Shown here piece after piece: positions 11,001 to 18,307 of a stretch of DNA of 64,000 nt. Each line of letters begins with the position of its first letter. Position 1 is the stretch's first letter. Source of the DNA: Salipiger mangrovisoli (GTDB lineage: Bacteria; Pseudomonadota; Alphaproteobacteria; Rhodobacterales; Rhodobacteraceae); contig NZ_JADFFK010000012.1 of NCBI RefSeq assembly GCF_015223355.1, forward strand, positions 62,001 through 126,000, read 5' to 3'. The notes beneath the pieces were generated by a model, which saw only the letters and a program-made list of their open reading frames with translations, searched no databases and was not told the origin of the DNA. The translations under genes and the position numbers were made by a program.

Positions 11001-11018
11001 CCTAGCGCGTTGGGCCAT
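8013..11018 (-). CDS. SUV3-like DExH RNA helicase with Gly/Arg-rich tail
   Basis: A 1001-residue superfamily 2 helicase resembling mitochondrial SUV3. Walker A is GPTNTGKT (residues ~12-19), motif II DEIQ (~93-96), motif VI QIAGRAGRG (~250). The middle holds a SUV3-type C-terminal region. An acidic stretch (~residues 790-900) is followed by a low-complexity tail of about 80 residues with repeated GGRDG/GAREG and GGKGGPK units, resembling RGG-type RNA-binding tails. Likely role: RNA unwinding in decay or ribosome-associated processes. The ATG at 11018 lies 8 residues before Walker A. It heads the S4 / fdxA gene series. Confidence 0.88.
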   Translation of the reverse strand: MAQRARIAAVLGPTNTGKTHYAIERMLAHRTGMIGLPLRLLAREVYDKVVAARGPSVAALVTGEERIVPPRAQYWICTVEAMPEGMGCDFVAIDEIQLCADPERGHVFTDRLLRMRGLHETLFLGSDTMRGPISQLVKGVEFMRRDRMSQLMYTGSKKISRMPPRSAIVGFSVDNVYAIAELIRRTKGGAAVVMGALSPRTRNAQVELYQNGDVDYLVATDAIGMGLNLDVDHVAFSSLTKFDGRRMRELQPNELAQIAGRAGRGMRDGTFGTTGEAGQIPDEWVEAITSHSFTPLKKLNWRNPQLNFGSPEALIDSLERAPDDPNLVRAREADDLMSLKSLNSQAEVRARASDPASVKLLWDVCRIPDFRGISHNEHAALLQVIYQHLHERGEIPRDFMARQVKRIDRTDGDIDALSKRLAFIRTWTYVAQRKGWVDDESHWREATRAVEDALSDALHARLTQRFVDRRTSVLMRRLKQKEALLAEVNENGEVTVEGEFVGRLEGFRFRQDAGATGQEAKTLKTASLQALAPHFHLRADRFYNAPDTEIDFTEQGGLMWGDQAVGKLVKGDDALKPRVAVFVDDEAGPDVAQKVERRLQHFIDRKIAALFEPLLNMQNDETLTGLARGFAFRLIESMGVIPRGQVADEVKQLDQDSRAALRKHGVRFGQYTIFMPLLLKPAPTRLRLVLWSLANGLDTFPEAPPPGLVTVPNIREVPMAHYTLSGYRPAGERAIRIDMLERLADMLRSEDSRGGFEAKADMLSITGMTLEQFSDLMQGLGYRAEKGERSKVRAADKVVTETSEPTGIPGEDQPVFDAAQEEEATPAAMADPAAAPEAADLVAGSEQIDDEGVAPIAETPEAVEIDDTIPEASETELLPGEAPDAALAGPEIEVFYTFTWGGNRGARGGRQGGRDGARDGAREGGRDGGREGGRDGGRQARGGKGGPKAGGKPRGKGGPKGGGKGGAPKGPKTFESRPEKKDRIDPDNPFAAALMGFKGKS

Positions 11019-11095
11019 GGGAGGGGGCCTTGTCTTTCCTCTTCCGGTCTTGTGGTCCCGATGCGGTCAGCCCGCCCGGTGCCCGTGCCGGTGCC

Positions 11096-11659
11096 TCAAA
11101 GCGAAACGCCGTTCACCCGCGTCTCGAGCCGTTCAATGGCCTCGGTGACATCGCTGTCGAAGGGCCGAAGCTCAACTACCCGCGAATAGGCACGGTAGGC
11201 AAGATCAAGATCGCCCAGTTCCTCGTGGATCGCCCCGACGCCCTGCAAAGCGCCGAAATGGTTCGGATTGAGCGCCAGCGTATGCTCAAGCGCATCCATC
11301 GCCGGGCCGAGCGCATCCGACGCATAATAAGCCAGCGCCAGCGCGCTCCAGCCTTCGGCGAACGCGGGCGCATGGTCGGTGAGCGCAGTGAAGTGTTCGA
11401 GCGCGGTTTGCACATCGTTGACCTCGAGCGCGTCGCGACCGCGCTTGAGCAGCAGGTCCATCGCCGGCGAACCGGATTTCGACCATTCGTTGAAAAGGTC
11501 GCGCTCCGCCCGGTCGGCGATTTCGGGGCTGGTCGCCCCGGCCAGTTCGGCCAGAAGCTCCTCTGCCCGGTCCGCGTACGCCGCGCCGGGTAGGGAAAAC
11601 GTGACTAGGGCCAGTGCCGCAACCGTTCTAGATTTGAATTCGCGGATGAGGATGCTCAT
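11096..11659 (-). CDS. TPR-repeat periplasmic protein
   Basis: 187 residues with a cleavable-looking signal peptide (SRTVAALALVTFSLPGAAYA, cut near residue 29), then at least three tetratricopeptide repeats (EGWSALALAYYASDALGPAMDALEHTL, NPNHFGALQGVGAIHEELGDLDLAYRAY and flanks, quoted in parts). Probably a periplasmic scaffold; partner unknown. A GTG start at 11698 is possible but would put 13 residues before the signal peptide, so ATG 11659 is preferred although its ribosome site is weak. It diverges from the SCP2 gene 65 bp away. Confidence 0.72.
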   Translation of the reverse strand: MSILIREFKSRTVAALALVTFSLPGAAYADRAEELLAELAGATSPEIADRAERDLFNEWSKSGSPAMDLLLKRGRDALEVNDVQTALEHFTALTDHAPAFAEGWSALALAYYASDALGPAMDALEHTLALNPNHFGALQGVGAIHEELGDLDLAYRAYSRVVELRPFDSDVTEAIERLETRVNGVSL

Positions 11660-11724
11660 AGAGGGAAGTGTAACCCACCGCTGGCGCTTTGCCAGCACAG
11701 GAATTCGTGAGGAGTGCCCGGCAC

Positions 11725-12015
11725 ATGAGCGAAACGGTCAAGGCGGCGGTCGCCGCGCTGAACAAGAAGCTGGACGGCAAGGGATTCGCCGGCGTCGCGA
11801 AGTTCGTCATCGAGGGCAAGGGCAGCCTCGTCGTCGATGAGAACGGCGCGCGCATCGGCGATGACGAAGCCGACGTGACGCTGACCGCCGATACCGAGAC
11901 TTTCCGCGCCATCATCGAGGGCGAAAAGAACCCGACCACGGCCTTCATGACCGGCAGGCTCAAGGTCGATGGCGACATGGGCGCGGCAATGCGGCTCGCC
12001 GGAACCCTGGCCTGA
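11725..12015 (+). CDS. SCP2 sterol/lipid-binding domain protein
   Basis: A 96-residue stand-alone SCP2 domain (FVIEGKGSLVVDENG, DVTLTADTETFRAI, FMTGRLKVDGDMGAAMRL). Such proteins bind lipids or acyl-CoA-like ligands; the bacterial role is unknown. AGGAG precedes the ATG by about 11 nt. Its stop codon shares one base with the start of the following hydrolase gene (TGATG), so the two are translationally coupled and may act on related lipids. Confidence 0.88.
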   Translation: MSETVKAAVAALNKKLDGKGFAGVAKFVIEGKGSLVVDENGARIGDDEADVTLTADTETFRAIIEGEKNPTTAFMTGRLKVDGDMGAAMRLAGTLA

Positions 12016-12983
12016 TGCTGGATGCCGCCCCCTTCCATGCCGAGCTGGCCGATGGTCCCGAGGGGGCATGCGCCTATTGGCTCCGCGCCGAGGACGGGCT
12101 GCGTCTGCGCCTTGCGCATTTCCCCGGCCCCGACGCCGCCGAGGGCACCGTGTTGCTTTTTCCCGGCCGAACCGAATACGTCGAGAAATATGGCCATGTC
12201 GCCCGCGATTTCGCGGCGCGCGGCTTTCACGTTCTGACCATCGACTGGCGCGGCCAGGGTTTGGCCGACCGGCTGCTCGAGGATGTGCAGACCGGCCATG
12301 TGCACCTCTTTGCCGACTACCAAAAGGATGTGGCAGCGATGCTGGGCGCGGTGGACGCCCTTGGCCTGCCCCGCCCGCTGCACCTGCTGGCGCATTCCAT
12401 GGGCGGCGCGATCGGCCTGCGTGCGCTGACCCGCGGCCTGCCGGTGGCCGCCGCCGGATTCACCGCGCCGATGTGGGGCATCCGCATGGCCGGCCCCATG
12501 CGCCCCGCCGCCTGGGCGCTGAGCTGGTCCGGCGCACGCATGGGCATGGGGCATTTCTACGCCCCGTCGACCGGACCGGGCAGCTACCTCTCGCGCACCG
12601 CCTTCGAGGGCAACGTGCTGACCACCGACCGCGCGTCCTGGGACTACATGCTGCGGCAGGTCACCGAGGCGCCGGAACTGCAGCTCGGCGGCCCGTCGCT
12701 GCGCTGGCTGCACGAGGCGCTGGCCGAATGCCTGTCGCTGTCGCGCCAGCCTTCCCCCGAGGTGCCGTGCCTGACCTATCTCGGCAGCAACGAGCGGGTG
12801 GTCGACGCCGCCCGCATCCGCGCCCGCATGGGCCGCTGGCCCGGCGCTCGGCTCGAGATCATCCAGGCCGGCGAACACGAGGTGCTGATGGAGGACCTGG
12901 TGACCCGCGGCCGCATCGTCTCGCAATTGGTGGCGCATTTCCGCCAGGCCGCCGAGGCCGCGCGGACGCAGGCGCGCGCCTGA
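12015..12983 (+). CDS. Alpha/beta hydrolase, lysophospholipase/monoacylglycerol lipase type
   Basis: 322 residues with a serine hydrolase fold: the nucleophile elbow AHSMGG is near residue 128, the oxyanion-side FPGRTEYVEKY segment near residue 52, and a late His in GEHEVLMED near residue 289. This resembles PldB-like lysophospholipases that cleave the acyl ester of lysophospholipids or monoglycerides. It is coupled to the SCP2 gene by a one-base stop/start overlap. Exact substrate is not determinable. Confidence 0.82.
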   Translation: MLDAAPFHAELADGPEGACAYWLRAEDGLRLRLAHFPGPDAAEGTVLLFPGRTEYVEKYGHVARDFAARGFHVLTIDWRGQGLADRLLEDVQTGHVHLFADYQKDVAAMLGAVDALGLPRPLHLLAHSMGGAIGLRALTRGLPVAAAGFTAPMWGIRMAGPMRPAAWALSWSGARMGMGHFYAPSTGPGSYLSRTAFEGNVLTTDRASWDYMLRQVTEAPELQLGGPSLRWLHEALAECLSLSRQPSPEVPCLTYLGSNERVVDAARIRARMGRWPGARLEIIQAGEHEVLMEDLVTRGRIVSQLVAHFRQAAEAARTQARA

Positions 12984-13037
12984 TCGGCCCGCGCCGCCCG
13001 TCTGGCCAGATGCGCGGCGCGCCCTATCCTTCCGCGA

Positions 13038-14054
13038 ATGGCGGATCCGGTCCTCAGCTTCACCGAGCGCGGCATCTACTGCCCCGCGGCGGATATCTAC
13101 ATCGACCCCTGGCGCCCGGTGCCGCGGGCGCTGATCACCCACGCCCATTCCGACCACGCCCGGCCCGGCCACGGCAGCTACCTCGCCACCCCGCTCACCG
13201 CCGCGATGATCCGCCACCGGCTGGGAGTCGAGGTGCAGGAGTTGCCCTTCGGCAGGCCGCTGAAGATCGGCTCTGCCACGGTCAGCTTCCACCCCGCCGG
13301 GCATGTTCCCGGCTCGGCGCAGGTGCGCGTCGAAGTCGGTGGCGAGGTCTGGGTGGTCTCGGGCGACTACAAGCTTGAACCCGACGGGCTGAGCGAGCCC
13401 TTCGAGCCGGTGCGCTGCCACGCCTTCATCACCGAATGCACCTTCGGCCTGCCGGTCTTCCGCTGGCAACCGCAGGCCGAGGTGGCCGCCGAGATCAACG
13501 CATGGTGGCGAGCCAACCGCGACGCCGGGCGGGCCTCGCTGCTCGGGGCCTACAGCCTCGGCAAGGCGCAGCGGCTGATCTCGATGCTCGACCCCGAGAT
13601 CGGCCCGATCCTGACCCACGGCGCGGTGGAGGGCAGCAATGCCGTCCTGCGCGCGGCGGGCGCTTTCCACCGCGAGACAATCCCCGTCACGTCCGACTTC
13701 GACCGCAAGGCGCATCCAGCCCCCATGGTGATCGCGCCGCCCTCGGCCTTCGGCACCTCCTGGGCACGGAAGTTCGGCCCCGCCGAGACCGGTTTCGCCT
13801 CGGGCTGGATGCGCCTGCGCGGTGTGCGGCGGCGGCGCGGGGTGCAGCGCGGCTTCGTCATCTCGGACCATGCCGACTGGCCCGCGCTGCTGCGCGCGAT
13901 CAAGGAGACTGGCGCTGAAAACATATATCCGACACATGGTTACGTTGACATCTTCGCGCAATACCTGCGCGGTGAAGGCTATGGGGCGACTCCCGTGCCC
14001 ACCGAGTTCGGCGGCGACGAAGAGACGGTCGAGCAAAGTGGAGACGCCGCATGA
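13038..14054 (+). CDS. Ligase-associated DNA exonuclease (metallo-beta-lactamase/beta-CASP fold)
   Basis: 338 residues. The metal-binding motif ITHAHSDHARPGHG is at residues ~33-46, further ligands lie in HPAGHVPGSAQ (~92-102) and SGDYK, and SDHADWPALL near residue 278 supplies a late His. This matches the family of exonucleases fused or linked to ATP-dependent DNA ligases and thought to process DNA ends in repair. The stop codon overlaps the start of the ligase gene by 4 nt (ATGA), so both proteins are made together. Confidence 0.88.
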   Translation: MADPVLSFTERGIYCPAADIYIDPWRPVPRALITHAHSDHARPGHGSYLATPLTAAMIRHRLGVEVQELPFGRPLKIGSATVSFHPAGHVPGSAQVRVEVGGEVWVVSGDYKLEPDGLSEPFEPVRCHAFITECTFGLPVFRWQPQAEVAAEINAWWRANRDAGRASLLGAYSLGKAQRLISMLDPEIGPILTHGAVEGSNAVLRAAGAFHRETIPVTSDFDRKAHPAPMVIAPPSAFGTSWARKFGPAETGFASGWMRLRGVRRRRGVQRGFVISDHADWPALLRAIKETGAENIYPTHGYVDIFAQYLRGEGYGATPVPTEFGGDEETVEQSGDAA

Positions 14055-15643
14055 AGGACTTCGCGCGCCTCTTTACCAAGCTTGACCAAACCACCAGAAC
14101 TTCAGAGAAAATCGCCGCTCTCGTCGAGTTCTTCGAGGCGGCGCCCGAGGCAGACCGACTCTGGGCGGTGGCGCTGTTCTCGGGCCGCCGCCCAAAACGC
14201 GCGGTGACCACGACGCTGCTGCGCGAGTGGGCCGCCGAGCGCGCGAATATCCCGCTCTGGCTGTTCGAGGAGAGCTACCCGATCGTCGGCGATCTGGCCG
14301 AGACCATCGCGCTGATCCTGCCGCCGTCCAGCGCCCCCGAGGAGCGCGATCTGGCAGCGTGGATCAGCGTGGTGAAGGGGCTTGGCGAGATGGACGCCGA
14401 GGCGCGCAAGGCGGCGGTGCTCGAGACATGGGACCGGCTCGACGCGACCGAGCGGTTCCTGTTCAACAAGCTGATCACCGGCGGCTTCCGCATCGGCATC
14501 AGCCGCAAGCTGATGACCCGCGCGCTGGCGCAGGCGACCGGGGTGGACGAGGCGGCGATGGCGCTGCGACTGATGGGCAGCTGGCAGCCCGAGGATACGA
14601 GCTGGGCGCAGCTCACCGCCGAGGAGGACGCCCGCGAGGATGAGAGCCGGCCCTACCCCTTCTGTCTCGCCTCGCCGCTCGAGACCGGGGCGGAAAGCCT
14701 CGATGATCCCGCCGACTGGCTGGCGGAATGGAAATGGGACGGCATCCGGGGCCAGCTGATCCTGCGCGGCGGGGTGCACCACCTCTGGTCGCGCGGCGAG
14801 GAACTGATCACCGACCGCTTCCCCGAGTTCGCCCGCACGCCGGACTTCCTGCCGCCGGGCACGGTGCTCGACGGCGAGATCCTCGCGTGGAAAGACGGCG
14901 CGCCGCTGCCCTTCGCGCAATTGCAACCGCGGATCGGGCGCAAGACCGTGCCGAAGAAGCTGCTGGCCGAGGCGCCGGTGCGGATGCTGGCCTACGACCT
15001 GCTGGAACACGGCGGCGAGGATATCCGCGCCCTGCCCCTGTCGGCGCGCCGCGCCCGACTGGACGCGCTGCTTGCCGGCCTGCCCGAGGATGCCGCCGTG
15101 ATGCCCTCGCCGCTGCTGACCGAGGCGGATTGGCCGGCCCTCGCCGCACGCCGCGAGAGCGCCCGCGAACACCGCTCCGAGGGGCTGATGCTGAAGCACC
15201 GCGACTCGGCCTACCGCGATGGCCGCAAGCGCGGCGACTGGTGGAAGTGGAAGCTCGACCCGCTCAGCGTCGATGCGGTGATGATCTACGCCCAGCAGGG
15301 CCACGGGCGGCGCGCCAACCTCTTCACCGATTTCACCTTCGCGGTAAAGGATGGCAACGGGCTCGTGCCCTTCACCAAGGCCTACTCCGGCCTCACCGAC
15401 GCCGAGTTCGACGAGATCACCCGCTGGGTGAAGCGCAACACCCAGCAGCGCTTCGGCCCGGTGCGGCAGGTGAGCCCCGAGCTGGTCTTCGAGATCGCCT
15501 TCGAGGGGATACAGGCCAGCCCGCGCCACAAATCCGGCATCGCGCTGCGCTTCCCGCGCATGGCGCGCTGGCGGCGCGACAAGCCGGTGGACGAGATCGA
15601 CACGCTCGACGGACTGAAATCGCTGCTCGCGGCCTATGGATGA
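14051..15643 (+). CDS. ATP-dependent DNA ligase (LigB/LigC-like, cisplatin-type family)
   Basis: 530-residue ATP-dependent ligase. The adenylated Lys is in motif I EWKWDGIRG (Lys ~228); DGEILAW (motif III) and EGLMLKHRDS (motif IV) follow, and KWKLDPLSVD is motif V. The first ~200 residues form an N-terminal DNA-binding domain. Most bacteria use an NAD-dependent ligase for replication; this second ligase probably works in repair with the overlapping upstream exonuclease. No Lhr-family helicase or PdeM-like phosphoesterase, often found in the same operon, is present here. Confidence 0.92.
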   Translation: MKDFARLFTKLDQTTRTSEKIAALVEFFEAAPEADRLWAVALFSGRRPKRAVTTTLLREWAAERANIPLWLFEESYPIVGDLAETIALILPPSSAPEERDLAAWISVVKGLGEMDAEARKAAVLETWDRLDATERFLFNKLITGGFRIGISRKLMTRALAQATGVDEAAMALRLMGSWQPEDTSWAQLTAEEDAREDESRPYPFCLASPLETGAESLDDPADWLAEWKWDGIRGQLILRGGVHHLWSRGEELITDRFPEFARTPDFLPPGTVLDGEILAWKDGAPLPFAQLQPRIGRKTVPKKLLAEAPVRMLAYDLLEHGGEDIRALPLSARRARLDALLAGLPEDAAVMPSPLLTEADWPALAARRESAREHRSEGLMLKHRDSAYRDGRKRGDWWKWKLDPLSVDAVMIYAQQGHGRRANLFTDFTFAVKDGNGLVPFTKAYSGLTDAEFDEITRWVKRNTQQRFGPVRQVSPELVFEIAFEGIQASPRHKSGIALRFPRMARWRRDKPVDEIDTLDGLKSLLAAYG

Positions 15644-15860
15644 GACAACCCCACCACAGACCGCGCCGCGCGCTTTCCCGCCGGAATGCCCTGCCGCGCC
15701 CCCTTGACGGGGCCGGGTTCAAAAGAAAGAAACATCCGATCATTATAGGGCTGATTTGCAGGCATCTGCGAGACACCCCCAACGACCCGCCCGGAACAGG
15801 GGCCGCAGGCCTCGGCGACCGAACAGACACCCAACGAAAGACACCCGGTTGGAGACAAGA
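15644..15860 (+). promoter_or_regulatory. Leader/promoter region of the amino acid decarboxylase
   Basis: A 217-bp gap with a locally AT-rich patch (15720-15760, includes CATTATAGGG) inside otherwise C/A-rich DNA. It likely holds the promoter. The C- and A-rich stretch from 15771 to the start codon shows no strong hairpin that I can find by eye. Confidence 0.35.
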
Positions 15861-18155
15861 ATGAAGTTCCGCTTCCCCATCGTGATCATCGACGAAGATT
15901 TCCGCTCCGAGAACAGCTCGGGCCTTGGCATCCGCGCGCTCGCCGAAGCGATCGAATCCGAGGGCTTCGAGGTGCTGGGCGTCACCAGCTATGGCGACCT
16001 GTCGCAATTCGCGCAGCAGCAGTCCCGCGCCAGCGCCTTTGTGCTGTCGATCGACGACGAGGAATTCTCGCCGGGTCCCGAGCTCGACCCCGCCGTGCTG
16101 AACCTGCGCAACTTCATCGAGGAACTGCGTTGGAAAAACGAAGACGTGCCGATCTACATCTACGGCGAGACCAAGACCTCGCGGCACCTGCCCAATGACA
16201 TCCTGCGCGAGCTGCACGGCTTCATCCACATGTTCGAGGACACGCCGGAGTTCGTCGCCAAGCACATCATCCGCGAGGCCAAGAGCTATCTCGAAGGCAT
16301 CCAGCCGCCGTTCTTCAAGGCGCTGCTCGATTATGCCGAGGACGGCTCCTATTCGTGGCACTGCCCCGGGCATTCGGGCGGCGTCGCCTTCCTGAAGTCG
16401 CCGATCGGCCAGATGTACCACCAGTTCTACGGCGAGAACATGCTGCGCGCCGACGTCTGCAACGCGGTCGAGGAACTGGGCCAGCTGCTCGACCACAACG
16501 GTGCCATCGGCGAGTCCGAGCGCAACGCCGCGCGCATCTTCAACGCCGACCACTGCTTCTTCGTGACCAACGGCACCTCGACCTCGAACAAGATGGTCTG
16601 GCACCACAGCGTGGCGCCCGGTGACGTGGTCGTGGTGGACCGTAATTGCCACAAGTCGATCCTGCATTCGATCATCATGACCGGGGCGATCCCGGTGTTC
16701 CTCAAGCCGACGCGCAACCACTGGGGAATCATCGGCCCGATCCAGCGCAGCGAGTTCGAGATCGAGAGCATCAAGGCGAAGATCCGCGCCAACCCGCTGC
16801 TGAAGGACGTCGATGCCGACACCGTGCAGCCGCGCATCCTGACGCTGACGCAATCGACCTACGACGGGGTTCTCTACAACACCGAAGAGATCAAGGGGCT
16901 GCTCGACGGCTACGTCGAGAACCTGCATTTCGACGAGGCCTGGCTGCCGCACGCCGCCTTCCACCCGTTCTACGGCACCTATCATGCCATGGGCCGCAAG
17001 CGCGGGCGCACCCGCAAGTCGCTGACCTATGCGACGCAATCGGTGCACAAGCTGCTGGCGGGCATCTCGCAGGCGAGCCACGTGCTGGTGCAGGACAGCG
17101 AGGAGACCAAGCTGGACCGGCACCTGTTCAACGAGGCCTACCTGATGCACACCTCGACCAGCCCGCAGTACAGCATCATCGCCTCCTGCGACGTGGCGGC
17201 GGCGATGATGGAGCCTCCGGGCGGCACCGCGCTCGTCGAGGAGAGCATCGTCGAGGCGCTGGAATTCCGCCGCGCCATGCGCAAGGTCGACGAGGAATAC
17301 GGCGCGGATGACTGGTGGTTCCAGGTCTGGGGCCCCGAGGACTTCGACCACAACAGCGACGGCATGGGCCGGACCCGCGACTGGGTGCTGAAGAAGACCG
17401 ATGCCGAGGGCGTCGAGAGCAGCGGCACCGACAGCTGGCACGGCTTCGGCGACATGGCGCCGGGCTTCAACATGCTCGACCCGATCAAGGCGACGATCAT
17501 CACGCCGGGGCTCAACCTCGACGGCCGCTTCGAGGACTGGGGCATCCCCGCGTCGATCGTCACCAAGTATCTCGCCGAGCACGGCGTCGTGGTGGAAAAG
17601 ACCGGGCTCTACAGCTTCTTCATCATGTTCACCATCGGCATCACCAAGGGCCGCTGGAACACGCTGCTGACCGCGCTGCAGCAGTTCAAGGACGACTATG
17701 CCAAGAACCAGCCGATGTGGCGCTCGATGCCGGAGTTCTGCGCCAAGCACCGCCGCTACGAGCGCATGGGGCTGAAGGACCTGTGCCAGCATGTGCACGC
17801 GCAATACGCCAAGTACGACGTGGCGCGGCTCTCGACGGAGATCTACCTCAGCGACCTCACCCCGGCGATGAACCCGGGCGAGGCGTTCTCGCATATCGCA
17901 CGCCGCACCACGCAGCGCGTGCCGATCGACAGCCTTGAAGGGCGGATCACCACCTCGCTGGTCACCCCCTACCCGCCGGGCATCCCGCTGCTGATCCCGG
18001 GCGAGGTGTTCAACAAGCGCATCGTCGACTACCTGCGCTTCAACCGCGAGTTCGCGCGGCAGTGCCCCGGCTTCGAGACCGACATCCACGGGCTGGTGCG
18101 GGTAGAGATGCCCGACGGCTCTGTGGAGTATTTCGCCGACTGCGTGGCGGAGTGA
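15861..18155 (+). CDS. Arginine/lysine/ornithine decarboxylase (PLP, fold type I)
   Basis: 764-residue PLP decarboxylase of the biodegradative Arg/Lys/Orn group. Residues ~1-130 are the N-terminal wing (receiver-like) domain, the centre is the aspartate aminotransferase fold, and the C-terminal domain follows. HCPGHSGGVAF (~170) and HFDEAWLPHAAF are core motifs; the PLP Lys is in SVHKLLAG (~residue 396). Product would be agmatine, cadaverine or putrescine; substrate cannot be set from sequence. GGAG is 6 nt before the ATG, and the longer frame from 15756 is rejected. Likely a role in acid resistance or polyamine supply. Confidence 0.86.
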   Translation: MKFRFPIVIIDEDFRSENSSGLGIRALAEAIESEGFEVLGVTSYGDLSQFAQQQSRASAFVLSIDDEEFSPGPELDPAVLNLRNFIEELRWKNEDVPIYIYGETKTSRHLPNDILRELHGFIHMFEDTPEFVAKHIIREAKSYLEGIQPPFFKALLDYAEDGSYSWHCPGHSGGVAFLKSPIGQMYHQFYGENMLRADVCNAVEELGQLLDHNGAIGESERNAARIFNADHCFFVTNGTSTSNKMVWHHSVAPGDVVVVDRNCHKSILHSIIMTGAIPVFLKPTRNHWGIIGPIQRSEFEIESIKAKIRANPLLKDVDADTVQPRILTLTQSTYDGVLYNTEEIKGLLDGYVENLHFDEAWLPHAAFHPFYGTYHAMGRKRGRTRKSLTYATQSVHKLLAGISQASHVLVQDSEETKLDRHLFNEAYLMHTSTSPQYSIIASCDVAAAMMEPPGGTALVEESIVEALEFRRAMRKVDEEYGADDWWFQVWGPEDFDHNSDGMGRTRDWVLKKTDAEGVESSGTDSWHGFGDMAPGFNMLDPIKATIITPGLNLDGRFEDWGIPASIVTKYLAEHGVVVEKTGLYSFFIMFTIGITKGRWNTLLTALQQFKDDYAKNQPMWRSMPEFCAKHRRYERMGLKDLCQHVHAQYAKYDVARLSTEIYLSDLTPAMNPGEAFSHIARRTTQRVPIDSLEGRITTSLVTPYPPGIPLLIPGEVFNKRIVDYLRFNREFARQCPGFETDIHGLVRVEMPDGSVEYFADCVAE

Positions 18156-18174
18156 GGAATGGCGCGCGGTGCTG

Positions 18175-18247
18175 AGGGGCGCTGCCCCTCGGCGCTGCGC
18201 GCCTCACCCCGGGATATTTCGACCTAGAAGAAAGGGCATTCGCCCTT
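18175..18247 (+). repeat. Interspersed GC-rich intergenic repeat, copy A
   Basis: Starts with a GGGGCGCTGCCCC hairpin, then a GGCGCTGCGCGCC hairpin, then CCCCGGGATATTTC and CCTAGAAGAAAG. Copy B on the minus strand at 43249-43310 has the same order and almost the same core. Similar elements are familiar between genes in Rhodobacteraceae. A small AAGGGC/GCCCTT hairpin (18232-18247) follows directly and may help end the decarboxylase transcript. Confidence 0.72.
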
Positions 18248-18307
18248 GAACCTGCGGGGGCCGCGATCTTAGCTGTCCCCCAAGAAAAAAGAACATGGAG
18301 ACACGCG

